A stretch of 64,000 nucleotides of DNA, taken from Saccharopolyspora hirsuta. GTDB taxonomy: Bacteria; Actinomycetota; Actinomycetes; Mycobacteriales; Pseudonocardiaceae. Within the stretch, counting starts at the first letter, position 1, and each line of letters begins with the position of its first letter. The stretch covers positions 186,001 to 250,000 of the forward strand of contig NZ_VWPH01000001.1 of NCBI RefSeq assembly GCF_008630535.1, read 5' to 3'. The notes under the pieces were generated by a model. The model was not told the origin of the DNA. It ran no database searches and saw only the letters and a program-made list of their open reading frames with translations. Below, piece after piece: positions 44,086-51,513 of the stretch. The position numbers and the translations under genes were made by a program.

Positions 44086-44119
44086 CCACCTCGCCACCGC
44101 AGGCTCCGTCGACAACGAC

Positions 44120-44139
44120 GCAATTTCGATTGAAATTGC
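44120..44139. repeat. extragenic palindrome, middle copy
   Basis: GCAATTTC GATT GAAATTGC has perfect 8-bp arms and a 4-base loop. It is the same core as at 44066-44085 and 50199-50218 but without the GGTGGTGACGAC lead. Confidence 0.7.
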
Positions 44140-44266
44140 AGCAATCCCAAGGTGATCCCCTACCGCTTTGAACCCAAAACCAACCCCGCGCCCAAACCGC
44201 GCCCCTCCTCGCCGGGTCCTCCCGGTATCACCACCGGCCGCGCTGCATCAGCCCCCGAAAGGACGA

Positions 44267-44290
44267 AGTACTATCTGCCTTAGTACTAAG
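44267..44290. promoter_or_regulatory. TTAGTACTA-type operators, copies 3 and 4, before the multicopper oxidase
   Basis: AGTACTAT (44267-44274) and TTAGTACTAAG (44280-44290) lie in direct succession, 22-45 bp upstream of the oxidase start and so over its promoter. The TTAGTACTAA copy is fully palindromic. Confidence 0.6.
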
Positions 44291-44311
44291 TCTCCCGAAA
44301 GGACGGTGCCC

Positions 44312-45820
44312 ATGGGATCTCGACCGCCGATGAGCAGGCGGGGCTTCCTCGGCCTCGGTGCCTCGCTCGCAGCGCTCGGCGTCGCGCAGGCGTGCTCCAG
44401 CCAGGCCGTCCCGCTCTCGCCCGTAGGACCGACCTCGCCGCTGGTGGGGGACCTCGAACGGACGCGCCGGGCGGGCAACCCGCGGGTGGTCGACGTCGGA
44501 CTGCGCGCCAAGCCCGGAACGGTGGACCTCGGCGGGGTGCAGGTGCAGACCTGGTCCTTCGACGACCGCGTCCCCGGCCCGGAGATCCGGGTGCGCCGCG
44601 GCGAGGTCCTGCGGGCGAGGCTGAGCAACGAGCTCGAGCAGGACACGTCCATCCACTGGCACGGCATCGCGATGCGCAACGACATGGACGGCGTGCCGGG
44701 GCTCACCCAGGACCCGGTCCGGCCGGGGCTGAACCACACCTACGACTTCGCGGTGCCCCACGCGGGAACGTACTTCTTCCACCCGCACGTCGGCACGCAG
44801 CTGGACCGCGGCCTGTACGCGCCGCTGATCGTCGAGGACCCGGACGAGCCGGGCCGCTACGACGCCGAGGCGGTCATCGTGCTCGACGACTGGCTGGACG
44901 GGGTGGCCGGGACCCCGGACGCCGAGCTCGAACGGCTGCGCCGCGAGGGCATGGCGATGGACCACGGCAGCATGGGCCACGGCTCGATGGGCACGGGGCA
45001 GTCCGCCTCGGGGCCGCTGGGCAGCGACACCGGCGACGTGCAGTACCCGCACTACCTGATCAACGGGCGAATCCCGGCCGCGCCGGTGACCGTCGGCGCC
45101 AAGCCCGGGCAGCGGTTGCGCCTGCGGATCATCAACGCCGGTGGCGACACGGCGTTCCGGGTGGCTCTCGGCGGCCACCGGATGACCGTGACCCACACCG
45201 ACGGCTTCCCGGTGGAGCCGGTCGAGACCGACTCGCTGCTGATCAGCATGGGGGAGCGGTACGACGTCGTGGTCACCCTCGGCGACGGGGTGTTCCCGCT
45301 GGTCGCCGACGCGGAGGGCAAGGACGGCCGGGCGCTGGCGCTGGTCCGCACCGGCTCGGGCGCGGTGCCGTCCGCCGACGTCCGGCCCCGCGAGCTGGAC
45401 GGCAGGCTGCTGCAGGCCTTGGAACTGGTGGCCGCCGAGCCGGTCCGGTTCGCACCCGAGCAGCCGGATCGCACGCACGTGGTCGAGCTGGGCATGGACA
45501 TGTCCGAGCCCTACCGCTGGACGATCAACGGCAAGACCTACGCCGAGCACCGGCCGCTGCAGGTCCAGCGGGGCGAGCGGGTGCGGCTCCGCTTCGTCAA
45601 CAAGACGATGATGTTCCACCCGATGCACCTGCACGGCCACACCTTCCAGCTCGTCCGCGGACGAGCGGCCGGTGCGCGCAAGGACACCACGATCGTGCTG
45701 CCGATGCAGACCCTCGACGTGGACTTCGAGGCGGACAACCCCGGGCAGTGGATGCTGCACTGCCACAACATCTACCACGGCGAAGCCGGGATGATGAGCT
45801 CGCTGTCCTACGTGGTCTGA
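44312..45820 (+). CDS. Tat-exported multicopper oxidase (CueO/CopA-like), probable lipoprotein
   Basis: 502 residues. The N-terminus MSRRGFLGLGASLAALGVAQAC combines a Tat RR motif with a lipobox (AQAC). Copper ligands appear in order: HWHG near residue 115, HPHVG near 157, HPMHLHGHTF near 435, and HCHNIYHGEAGMM near 482, giving the type 1 and trinuclear sites. A Met/His-rich loop (MAMDHGSMGHGSMGTG) near 215 resembles the cuprous-binding insert of CueO. It probably oxidises Cu(I) outside the membrane. ATG 44312 follows AAAGGA. The upstream operator copies link it to the SbnA-like cluster. Confidence 0.9.
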   Translation: MGSRPPMSRRGFLGLGASLAALGVAQACSSQAVPLSPVGPTSPLVGDLERTRRAGNPRVVDVGLRAKPGTVDLGGVQVQTWSFDDRVPGPEIRVRRGEVLRARLSNELEQDTSIHWHGIAMRNDMDGVPGLTQDPVRPGLNHTYDFAVPHAGTYFFHPHVGTQLDRGLYAPLIVEDPDEPGRYDAEAVIVLDDWLDGVAGTPDAELERLRREGMAMDHGSMGHGSMGTGQSASGPLGSDTGDVQYPHYLINGRIPAAPVTVGAKPGQRLRLRIINAGGDTAFRVALGGHRMTVTHTDGFPVEPVETDSLLISMGERYDVVVTLGDGVFPLVADAEGKDGRALALVRTGSGAVPSADVRPRELDGRLLQALELVAAEPVRFAPEQPDRTHVVELGMDMSEPYRWTINGKTYAEHRPLQVQRGERVRLRFVNKTMMFHPMHLHGHTFQLVRGRAAGARKDTTIVLPMQTLDVDFEADNPGQWMLHCHNIYHGEAGMMSSLSYVV

Positions 45821-45856
45821 GGTGCGGGCGAGGCGGCTCCCGACACCCGCCGATTT

Positions 45857-45871
45857 TACCCCGAGGGGGTA
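45857..45871. promoter_or_regulatory. CsoR box upstream of csoR
   Basis: TACCCCGAGGGGGTA is a G-tract palindrome typical of CsoR operators, lying 38-52 bp before the csoR start. It implies autoregulation. Confidence 0.75.
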
Positions 45872-45908
45872 TCATCGGTGCTGTTGGAGCGAGTGACGGG
45901 AGTCCGCT

Positions 45909-46190
45909 GTGCACGGCTACACCCAGGACAAGGAGAACTACCTCAAGCGGCTGCGGCGGGTCGAGGGGCAGGTGCGCGGACTGGCGCGCATGGTCGAGGA
46001 GGACAAGTACTGCATCGACATCCTCACGCAGGTCTCCGCGGTGACGAGGGCGCTGCAGGCGGTGTCGCTCGGGCTCCTGGACGAGCACCTCAAACACTGC
46101 GTCGCCGAGGCGATGGCGGAGGGCGGCGAGCGCGCCGACGAGAAGGTCAAGGAGGCCAGCGACGCGATCGCGCGCCTCGTCCGGTCGTGA
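45909..46190 (+). CDS. csoR: CsoR copper-sensing repressor
   Basis: A 93-residue DUF156 repressor. The Cu(I) ligands are in their expected places: Cys 35 (EDKYCIDIL), His 60 and Cys 64 (EHLKHCVAE). The N-terminal helix KENYLKRLRRVEGQVRGLARM matches the family. GTG 45909 has GGGAG upstream. Apo-CsoR binds the three G-tract boxes in this region and releases on Cu(I) binding. A strong terminator follows. Confidence 0.95.
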   Translation: MHGYTQDKENYLKRLRRVEGQVRGLARMVEEDKYCIDILTQVSAVTRALQAVSLGLLDEHLKHCVAEAMAEGGERADEKVKEASDAIARLVRS

Positions 46191-46200
46191 GATGCCCGAC

Positions 46201-46232
46201 GGCCCCGGTGGGACCTGGTTCCCACCGGGGCC
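46201..46232. terminator. terminator after csoR
   Basis: GGCCCCGGTGGGA and TCCCACCGGGGCC form a perfect 13-bp stem with a 6-base loop (CCTGGT), followed by TTCT, 10 bp after the csoR stop. Confidence 0.85.
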
Positions 46233-46282
46233 TTCTGCTGTCCGGGGTTTGTGCCCCCGGGATCTCCTCGGCCAGGGTTCAG

Positions 46283-46300
46283 ATACCCTACGGGGGTAAT
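46283..46300. promoter_or_regulatory. CsoR box upstream of the first copZ
   Basis: ATACCCTACGGGGGTAAT is a second G-tract palindrome, 31 bp before the copZ start. Confidence 0.75.
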
Positions 46301-46330
46301 GTTCAACAGTCCTGCTGCGGAGGAGTCCTC

Positions 46331-46537
46331 ATGAGTGAAAGCACGTTCGTGGTCAAGGGAATGACCTGCTCCGGGTGCATGAGCAAGGTGACGACCGCGG
46401 TCACCGGCGTCGACGGCGTCACCGACGTCGACGTGGACATCAGCAACGGCGAGCTCACGGTCGTCAGCGACTCCCCGGTCGATCCGGAGGCCATCCGCAA
46501 GGCGGTCGGCGACGCCGGTTACGAGATCGCGAGCTGA
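46331..46537 (+). CDS. copZ: CopZ-type copper chaperone (HMA domain)
   Basis: A 68-residue single HMA domain with the Cu(I) motif GMTCSGC at residues 10-16 and the C-terminal VGDAGYEIAS. It would pass Cu(I) to the P-type ATPase encoded nearby. ATG 46331 follows GGAGGAG. It is transcribed with the CDGSH gene, 2 bp apart, from a CsoR-controlled promoter. Confidence 0.93.
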   Translation: MSESTFVVKGMTCSGCMSKVTTAVTGVDGVTDVDVDISNGELTVVSDSPVDPEAIRKAVGDAGYEIAS

Positions 46538-46539
46538 CG

Positions 46540-46767
46540 ATGAGCGAGCCGCCGGTGGTGATCAAGACCGTGGACAACGGGCCGTACCAGGTGAAGGGCC
46601 CGGTCAAGGTCGTCGACCACGAGAACAACGTCTACGAGCTCGGCCCGGGCCGCACCCGCCTGCTGTGCCGCTGCGGTCTCTCGGCGAAGAAGCCGTTCTG
46701 CGACGGATCGCACGCCCGCGAGGGCTTCACCGCAGCAGACCGCGCAACTCCTGCTGAAACCCAGTAG
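46540..46767 (+). CDS. CDGSH iron-sulfur domain protein
   Basis: 75 residues with the [2Fe-2S] ligand set CRCGLSAKKPFCDGSH near residues 43-58 (three Cys and one His). It is a MitoNEET-like small redox or cluster-transfer protein. It starts 2 bp after the copZ stop and so belongs to the CsoR-controlled unit. Copper damages exposed Fe-S clusters, so a role in cluster repair during copper stress is plausible. The operon ends at the strong terminator 10 bp after the stop. Confidence 0.88.
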   Translation: MSEPPVVIKTVDNGPYQVKGPVKVVDHENNVYELGPGRTRLLCRCGLSAKKPFCDGSHAREGFTAADRATPAETQ

Positions 46768-46776
46768 GCGCAAGAC

Positions 46777-46822
46777 GAAAACACCGGTGGGCCGCTCATC
46801 AGGGCGGCCCACCGGTGTTTTC
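46777..46822. terminator. bidirectional terminator after the CDGSH gene
   Basis: GAAAACACCGGTGGGCCGC pairs perfectly with its inverse (46804-46822) over 19 bp around an 8-base loop. The A/T ends supply T tracts in both directions. Confidence 0.9.
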
Positions 46823-46823
46823 G

Positions 46824-47021
46824 TCACCTCCGCGGTCGGCGGCACGCAGCCAGCGCAGCTGCAGCGAGTTCGACGGATGCCTCGCCGACCGCTCCCCGTC
46901 GGCGGAACTGCGCCTTGACCGAGGGGAGGAGCTGGTGGCAGCAGAGGTGCACAGCGGCCTCCAGGCCCGCGTGCACCTTTCCCCACTCCCGCGTCCCGCG
47001 CAGGCGGACGAGCGTTCGCAT
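46824..47021 (-). CDS. possible small hypothetical protein
   Basis: 65 codons starting MRTLVRLRGTREWGKVHAG and containing CCHQ, with a good GAAGGAG ribosome binding site 8-9 bp upstream. Against it, the copA terminator lies just upstream and the end abuts another terminator. It would need its own promoter in little space. Function unknown. Confidence 0.3.
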   Translation of the reverse strand: MRTLVRLRGTREWGKVHAGLEAAVHLCCHQLLPSVKAQFRRRGAVGEASVELAAAALAACRRPRR

Positions 47022-47062
47022 CGGTCTGCTCCTTCGGGTCGAAAAGCCTTGGATGCCAGAGC

Positions 47063-47099
47063 GGCGTGGCCTCCCGCACGAGGTGCGGAAGGCCACGCC
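47063..47099. terminator. terminator after copA
   Basis: A 17-bp stem (GGCGTGGCCTCCCGCAC against GTGCGGAAGGCCACGCC, 16 of 17 paired) with a 3-base loop, 14 bp past the copA stop on the minus strand. Confidence 0.8.
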
Positions 47100-47112
47100 A
47101 TCGGGGTCGACC

Positions 47113-49431
47113 TCAGCCGCGGTGCGCGGCGGTCAGCGCGGCCCCCTCTCCTTCGGTGCTGGGCAGCGGTTCGGCGGCGATGGTGCTGCGGAAGCGGCGC
47201 AGCCGCAGGCTGTTGCCGACCACGAACACCGAGCTGAACGCCATCGCGGCCCCGGCGAGCATCGGGTTGAGCAGCCCGGCGGCGGCCAGCGGCAGGGCGA
47301 GCACGTTGTAGGCGAAGGCCCAGAACAGGTTGCCCTTGATGGTGCCCAGCGTGCGCCGGGACAACCGGATGGCGTCGACCGCCGCCCGCAGGTCCCCGCG
47401 GACCAGGGTCAGGTCGCTGGCCTCGATGGCGACGTCGGTGCCGGTGCCCATGGCCAACCCGAGGTCGGCCTGGGCGAGCGCGGCGGCGTCGTTCACGCCG
47501 TCACCGGCCATGGCCACCACCTTGCCCTCGGCCTGCAGCCGCTTGACGACGTCGACCTTGTCCTGCGGCAGGACCTCGGCGATGACCTCGTCGATGCCGA
47601 CCTCGGCGGCCACCGTGCGCGCCACGGTCTCGTTGTCGCCGGTGAGCAGCACGGGCTTGAGCCCCAGCTCGCGCAGCCCGGCGATCGCCTCGGCGGAGGT
47701 GGGCTTGACGGTGTCGGCCACCTCCAGCACGGCGCGCGGAGCACCGTCCCAGGCCACCGCGACCGCGGTGCGACCCTGCTGCTCGGCGGCCCGCTGCGCC
47801 GCGGAGAGCTCCTCGGTCAGCGGCTGGCTCCACTGCTCCAGCAGCGCAGGCCGCCCGACGAGCACGGCGTGCCCGTCGACGACGCCCTGCACACCCAGCC
47901 CCTCGACGTTGGTGAAGCCCTCGACGGCGGGGAGCTCGCCGACCCGGCCCGCGGCGCCCTGCGCGATCGCCTTGGCGATCGGGTGTTCCGAGGCGTTCTC
48001 GGCGGCACCCGCCAGGCGCAGCACCTCCTGCTCGTCGACGCCGTCCGCGGTGTGCACGGCGACCAGCGACATCTGGCCGCTGGTGACGGTCCCGGTCTTG
48101 TCCAGCACGATCGTGTCGATGCGGCGGGTGGACTCGAGCACCTCCGGGCCCTTGATCAGGATGCCCATCTGCGCCCCGCGCCCGGTGCCGACCAGCAGCG
48201 CCGTCGGCGTGGCCAGCCCCAGCGCGCACGGGCAGGCGATGATCAGCACCGCCACCGCGGCGGTGAAGGCGGCGGCGACGCCGGACCCGGAGCCCAGCCA
48301 GAACCCCAGCGCGGCGAACGCCAGCGCGATCACGATCGGGACGAAGACCGCGGAGATCCGGTCGGCCAGCCGCTGGACGGCGGCCTTGCCGTTCTGCGCG
48401 TCCTCGACCAGCTCGGCCATCTGGGCCAGCTGGGTGTCCGACCCGACGCGGGTCGCGCGGACGACCAGCCGACCGCCCGCGTTCACGGTCGCGCCCACCA
48501 CGGCGTCCCCGGCGCGCACCTCGACCGGCACGGACTCGCCGGTGAGCATGCTGGCGTCGACCGCCGAGGTGCCCTCCTCGACGACACCGTCGGTGGCGAT
48601 CTTCTCGCCGGGGCGGACCACGAACCGGTCGCCGACGGCGAGCTGCTCGGTGGGGACCCGCACCTCCCGGCCGTCGCGGAGCACCGCGACGTCCTTGGCG
48701 CCGAGCTCCAGCAGCGCCCGCAGGGCGGCCCCGGCGCGGCGCTTGGACCGGGCCTCGAAGTACCGCCCGGCGAGGATGAACATCGTCACCCCGGCCGCGA
48801 CCTCGAGGTAGATGTTGCCGTCCCCGCTCATCCGCTGGATGGTCAGCTCGAACGGGTGCGTCATGCCCGGGACGCCTGCGCTGCCGAACAGCAGCGCGTA
48901 CAGCGACCACAGCAGGGCGGCGGTGGTGCCCATGGAGATCAGGGTGTCCATGGTGGCCGTGCCGTGCCGCAGGTTCGCCCACGCCGCCCGGTGGAACGGC
49001 AGCGCGCCCCACACCACCACTGGTGCTGCGAGGACCAGCGAGATCCACTGCCAGTAGGTGAACTGCAGCGCCGGGACCATCGCCAGCACGATGACCGGAA
49101 CCGACAGGACGGTCGAGACGATCAACCGGTTCCGCAGCGACCGGGTGGGGTCGTCGGCGGCTTCCCCGGCGCCCTCGGCGGCGGGCTCGGAGGGCGGCTT
49201 GGGCAGTTCCGCGGTGTATCCGGCGGCCTCGACCTGCTGGACCAGCTCCTGCGGGTCCAGCTCTGCCGGGAAGGTGACCTTGGCCTTCTCGGTGGCGTAG
49301 TTGACCGAAGCGGTGACGCCGTCGAGCTTGCCGAGCCGCTTCTCCACCCTGGCCGCGCAGGAGGCGCAGGTCATCCCGCCGATGGCCAGCTCGATCTGGG
49401 CGGTGGCACCGCCCCGTGTCCCAGTGCTCAC
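47113..49431 (-). CDS. copA: Cu(I)-translocating P1B-type ATPase
   Basis: 772 residues. One N-terminal HMA domain ([14 protein letters not shown]) is followed by eight membrane helices. Motifs: actuator MLTGESVPV, the transmembrane copper site [11 protein letters not shown], phosphorylation loop [11 protein letters not shown], nucleotide-binding SEHPIAKAI, and hinge [13 protein letters not shown]. It exports Cu(I). GTG 49429-49431 overlaps the end of the preceding small gene (GTGA). It is the last gene of the minus-strand unit driven from the CsoR box at 50034. Confidence 0.95.
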   Translation of the reverse strand: MSTGTRGGATAQIELAIGGMTCASCAARVEKRLGKLDGVTASVNYATEKAKVTFPAELDPQELVQQVEAAGYTAELPKPPSEPAAEGAGEAADDPTRSLRNRLIVSTVLSVPVIVLAMVPALQFTYWQWISLVLAAPVVVWGALPFHRAAWANLRHGTATMDTLISMGTTAALLWSLYALLFGSAGVPGMTHPFELTIQRMSGDGNIYLEVAAGVTMFILAGRYFEARSKRRAGAALRALLELGAKDVAVLRDGREVRVPTEQLAVGDRFVVRPGEKIATDGVVEEGTSAVDASMLTGESVPVEVRAGDAVVGATVNAGGRLVVRATRVGSDTQLAQMAELVEDAQNGKAAVQRLADRISAVFVPIVIALAFAALGFWLGSGSGVAAAFTAAVAVLIIACPCALGLATPTALLVGTGRGAQMGILIKGPEVLESTRRIDTIVLDKTGTVTSGQMSLVAVHTADGVDEQEVLRLAGAAENASEHPIAKAIAQGAAGRVGELPAVEGFTNVEGLGVQGVVDGHAVLVGRPALLEQWSQPLTEELSAAQRAAEQQGRTAVAVAWDGAPRAVLEVADTVKPTSAEAIAGLRELGLKPVLLTGDNETVARTVAAEVGIDEVIAEVLPQDKVDVVKRLQAEGKVVAMAGDGVNDAAALAQADLGLAMGTGTDVAIEASDLTLVRGDLRAAVDAIRLSRRTLGTIKGNLFWAFAYNVLALPLAAAGLLNPMLAGAAMAFSSVFVVGNSLRLRRFRSTIAAEPLPSTEGEGAALTAAHRG

Positions 49432-49721
49432 CGAAGTCCTCCCCGCTCACCCGTGCTGCCCGGTGCGATCGGCGTCGAGGTGGGCGCGAGGGTGCGACCG
49501 CCCCCGGTCGACGCCGGTCCGGCCGGGATGTCGTGCGTGACTCCCGCGACGGTGCCGCTGTTGGTGCCCGTTCCCGCGGCGTTCCCGTCGCCGGGGTGCT
49601 CGACGTGCGCATCGCCGCCGCCGAGCTCGAACGGACCGACCGCGGATCCGATGGCCCACGCCCCGCCGAAGGCGAGCGCGAGCACTGCACCGTAGGCGGA
49701 GAGCTTCGCTGCTGTGTTCAT
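49428..49721 (-). CDS. small membrane-anchored protein between copZ and copA, possibly truncated
   Basis: 97 residues. An N-terminal hydrophobic helix or signal ([24 protein letters not shown]) is followed by a flexible Gly/Thr/Pro tail with [16 protein letters not shown]. The tail ends at GGLR without any folded domain. Related proteins in this operon position are, as I recall, longer, with a folded domain beginning where this one stops, so loss of a C-terminal domain is possible. It lies between copZ and copA and overlaps copA by 4 bp. Role unknown. Confidence 0.65.
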   Translation of the reverse strand: MNTAAKLSAYGAVLALAFGGAWAIGSAVGPFELGGGDAHVEHPGDGNAAGTGTNSGTVAGVTHDIPAGPASTGGGRTLAPTSTPIAPGSTGERGGLR

Positions 49722-49768
49722 TGCGACCCTTTCGCTACCCGGACCCGCCGCGGCGGGTCCGGCCCTCG

Positions 49769-49975
49769 TCAGGAGGCGAGTTCGTAACCGGCTTCCTCGA
49801 CGGCTTCCCGCACGTCGTCCTCGGACAGCGCAGCGGAGCTGCGCACGCTCACCGCACCGCTGGACAGGTCCACGGACACGTCCGACACGGTGTCGATCTT
49901 GGTGATCTCCTCGGTGACCGACCGCACGCAGTGCTCGCAGGTCATCCCGACCACGGTGTAGTTCGCCTCGACCAT
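49769..49975 (-). CDS. copZ: second CopZ-type copper chaperone
   Basis: A 68-residue HMA domain with the metal site GMTCEHC near residues 10-16. It differs at many positions from the first copy at 46331 and is the first gene of the unit copZ, small membrane protein, copA. ATG 49973-49975 is preceded by GGGAAGGGACGG. A CsoR box lies about 60 bp upstream. Confidence 0.92.
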   Translation of the reverse strand: MVEANYTVVGMTCEHCVRSVTEEITKIDTVSDVSVDLSSGAVSVRSSAALSEDDVREAVEEAGYELAS

Positions 49976-50033
49976 CTCGCCGTCCCTTCCCGGTCTCGTC
50001 GCCCGTCCTCGCCGGGCGATCCGCTGCCACGTT

Positions 50034-50051
50034 TATACCCTAGGGGGGTAT
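50034..50051. promoter_or_regulatory. CsoR box upstream of copZ-copA
   Basis: TATACCCTAGGGGGGTAT, the most symmetrical of the three CsoR-type sites, lies 59 bp before the minus-strand copZ. Confidence 0.78.
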
Positions 50052-50539
50052 GGCTGTCAAAGAGTGGGGTCCGGGTCGGGTCGATGTGGTTTCAGCGGCG
50101 GCTATCTCTTGGACCGGGGGTTTGGCTGGGGATCAGTAGTGATACCGGGGTTGGGTTTGTGGGGAGGAACTGGGTTCGGTGGTCGGCCTGGGGATGCTGC
50201 AATTTCAATCGAAATTGCAGTCGTCACCACCCCTCGGACGGCCGTGACAGCGGTCGACCTCGCACTGGAGCTCCGCCTGCTTGTCCTCGAGCGCCATTCG
50301 CTCGTCGCTGAGGTCCTCTTCGGGCTCGGCGGCCTCTGCGTCCAGCTTCAAGTCCGCTTCCGCTCCGGGGTGCGAAGTCCTGGGCTCGCAATCTGGTCGG
50401 GGGCTGCGGTTGATCGCTCGTTCGGGGGAATCTTGCCGGGGTGGGCCGGGTCGCTGCTGGTGCCGCTCTCGCGCAGGGGGTAGGGGTAGGTCCGCGATCG
50501 GTGATCACCGGTCTGCGGATGTACCGAAGGGAACACGAC
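50052..50539. other. intergenic region with flanking repeat; otherwise no convincing gene
   Basis: Nearly 490 bp between the copZ promoter and the HU gene. It holds the right copy of the extragenic palindrome. On the minus strand at 50205-50351 there is a 48-codon acidic frame (LKLDAEAAEPEEDLSDERM and onward) ending in GGDDCNFD. It may be the end of a lost gene. Positions 50060-50190 are G-rich with nothing recognisable. Confidence 0.5.
50197..50232 (-). repeat. extragenic palindrome, right flanking copy
   Basis: CTGCAATTTC and GAAATTGCAG form perfect 10-bp arms around AATC, followed by GTCGTCACCACCC. This is the inverse of the left copy at 44053-44085. In both copies the GGTGGTGACGACTGC side can be read as codons GGDDCNF followed by one residue and TGA. 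Confidence 0.7.
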
Positions 50540-50827
50540 ATGGCCCTGACCAAGGACCAGTTGGTCACCGAGATTGCCGAGGCCGTGGACGTCTCCAAGG
50601 CGTCGGCCCGGGCAGCTCTGGACGCTCTCACCGAGATCGTCGCCGGCCAGCTGGAGAGCGGTGGCGAGGTGACGCTGCCCGGTTTCGGGAAGTTCAAGGT
50701 CGCGGACCGCCCCGCGCGCACCGGGCGGAACCCCGCCACCGGGGAGGCCATCGAGATCGCGGCCAAGCGGGTCGTCAAGTTCGTCCCGGCCAAGGCCCTC
50801 GAGGACACGTTGAACAAGACGTCCTGA
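50540..50827 (+). CDS. hup: HU-type histone-like DNA-binding protein
   Basis: 95 residues with the complete HU fold: ALTKDQLVTEIAEAVDVSKASA at the start, LPGFGKFKVADRPARTGRNP forming the DNA-binding arm, and GEAIEIAAKRVVKFVPAKAL. It is the short form without the Lys/Ala-rich tail seen in mycobacterial HupB. ATG 50540 follows AAGGGA. A perfect terminator follows 35 bp after the stop. Confidence 0.95.
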   Translation: MALTKDQLVTEIAEAVDVSKASARAALDALTEIVAGQLESGGEVTLPGFGKFKVADRPARTGRNPATGEAIEIAAKRVVKFVPAKALEDTLNKTS

Positions 50828-50862
50828 ACGACCGGGGCTCGACCGAGGCCCGAGTCGTGAAC

Positions 50863-50902
50863 GCAGCGGGGCGGACGGCGTGGTTGCCGTCCGCCCCGCT
50901 GC
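50863..50902. terminator. terminator between hup and the small secreted protein gene
   Basis: GCAGCGGGGCGGACGGC pairs perfectly with its inverse (50886-50902), a 17-bp stem with a GTGGTT loop. It can serve both convergent genes. Confidence 0.85.
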
Positions 50903-50910
50903 CGTCCGGG

Positions 50911-51099
50911 TCAGCCCTCGACGACTTCGCCGTGGTGCTCCCCGCCGATGCAGTAGTGCTCGACGCCGGGTCCGAGCACCACCCGGCCCCCGCCCCGCTC
51001 GCACTCCTCGCGGGTGGTGCGTTCTTGCGCGAGAGCTGCTGGTGCCGTTCCGAGCAGTGCCATTCCGGCCAACAGGACCGCGATCGCTGCACGGCGCAT
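50911..51099 (-). CDS. small secreted protein
   Basis: 62 residues. A Sec signal peptide (MRRAAIAVLLAGMALLGTA to PAALA) leaves a mature peptide of about 38 residues, with two cysteines (EECERGG, HYCIGG) that could form a disulfide, and an acidic/His-containing tail. ATG 51097-51099 has AAGGGG at 7 bp. I do not recognise the family. It is convergent with hup. Confidence 0.7.
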   Translation of the reverse strand: MRRAAIAVLLAGMALLGTAPAALAQERTTREECERGGGRVVLGPGVEHYCIGGEHHGEVVEG

Positions 51100-51226
51100 C
51101 TCGTCACCCCTTCCGCAACCGGTGTTGCGGCCACAGCACACCAACGCGAGGGGAGCCGCACCCACCGAGTCACCGGTCCGGATGTCACCCACCTCGCAGC
51201 GGGCCCGGGTGACCGTCCGGTCGGGG

Positions 51227-51421
51227 TCAGTCCTCGACGGTGATGGCGGCCGCCGGGCACATCTCGGCCGCGTGGCGGACGTCGTCGGCCAGGTCGTCCG
51301 GCGGGGTGGGGTTGAGCAGGACGACGAGGCCGTCCTCGTCCCCCTGGTCGAACACCGCCTCGGCGGTGAGCACGCACTGGCCGGAGCCGACGCACTTGTC
51401 CTGGTCCACGGTCACCTTCAT
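51227..51421 (-). CDS. [3Fe-4S]-type ferredoxin
   Basis: 64 residues: DQDKCVGSGQC near residues 6-16 and EMCPAAAITVED at the C-terminus. Three cluster cysteines and the spacing match the small ferredoxins that serve cytochrome P450s and related enzymes in actinobacteria. ATG 51419-51421 has AGGAGG upstream. No P450 gene is adjacent, so its partner is elsewhere. Confidence 0.9.
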   Translation of the reverse strand: MKVTVDQDKCVGSGQCVLTAEAVFDQGDEDGLVVLLNPTPPDDLADDVRHAAEMCPAAAITVED

Positions 51422-51513
51422 GGGTCCTCCTGAGCGGTGGGGTGGCTTCCGCATGCTACGCGAGCCATCGCGGCCGAATCTCGTTCTCCGCCAAGACTTT
51501 CGGGTAAACGTCA

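Larger units (their letters stand above)
43944..44266. other. gene-free divergent region carrying extragenic palindromes
   Basis: About 320 bp between the membrane-protein gene and the multicopper oxidase. It contains two GCAATTTC-type palindromes (annotated separately) and no convincing gene. Upstream extension of the oxidase frame here looks non-coding. Confidence 0.6.

Noticed and set aside
44053-50232. Reading the flanking palindromes as transposon ends of an intact mobile element
   Set aside because: No transposase or integrase and no visible target duplication. Kept only as a repeat observation.
50064-50483. Plus-strand frame between copZ and hup
   Set aside because: It runs through the extragenic palindrome, has no ribosome binding site and reads as Gly/Ser/Trp-rich non-protein sequence.
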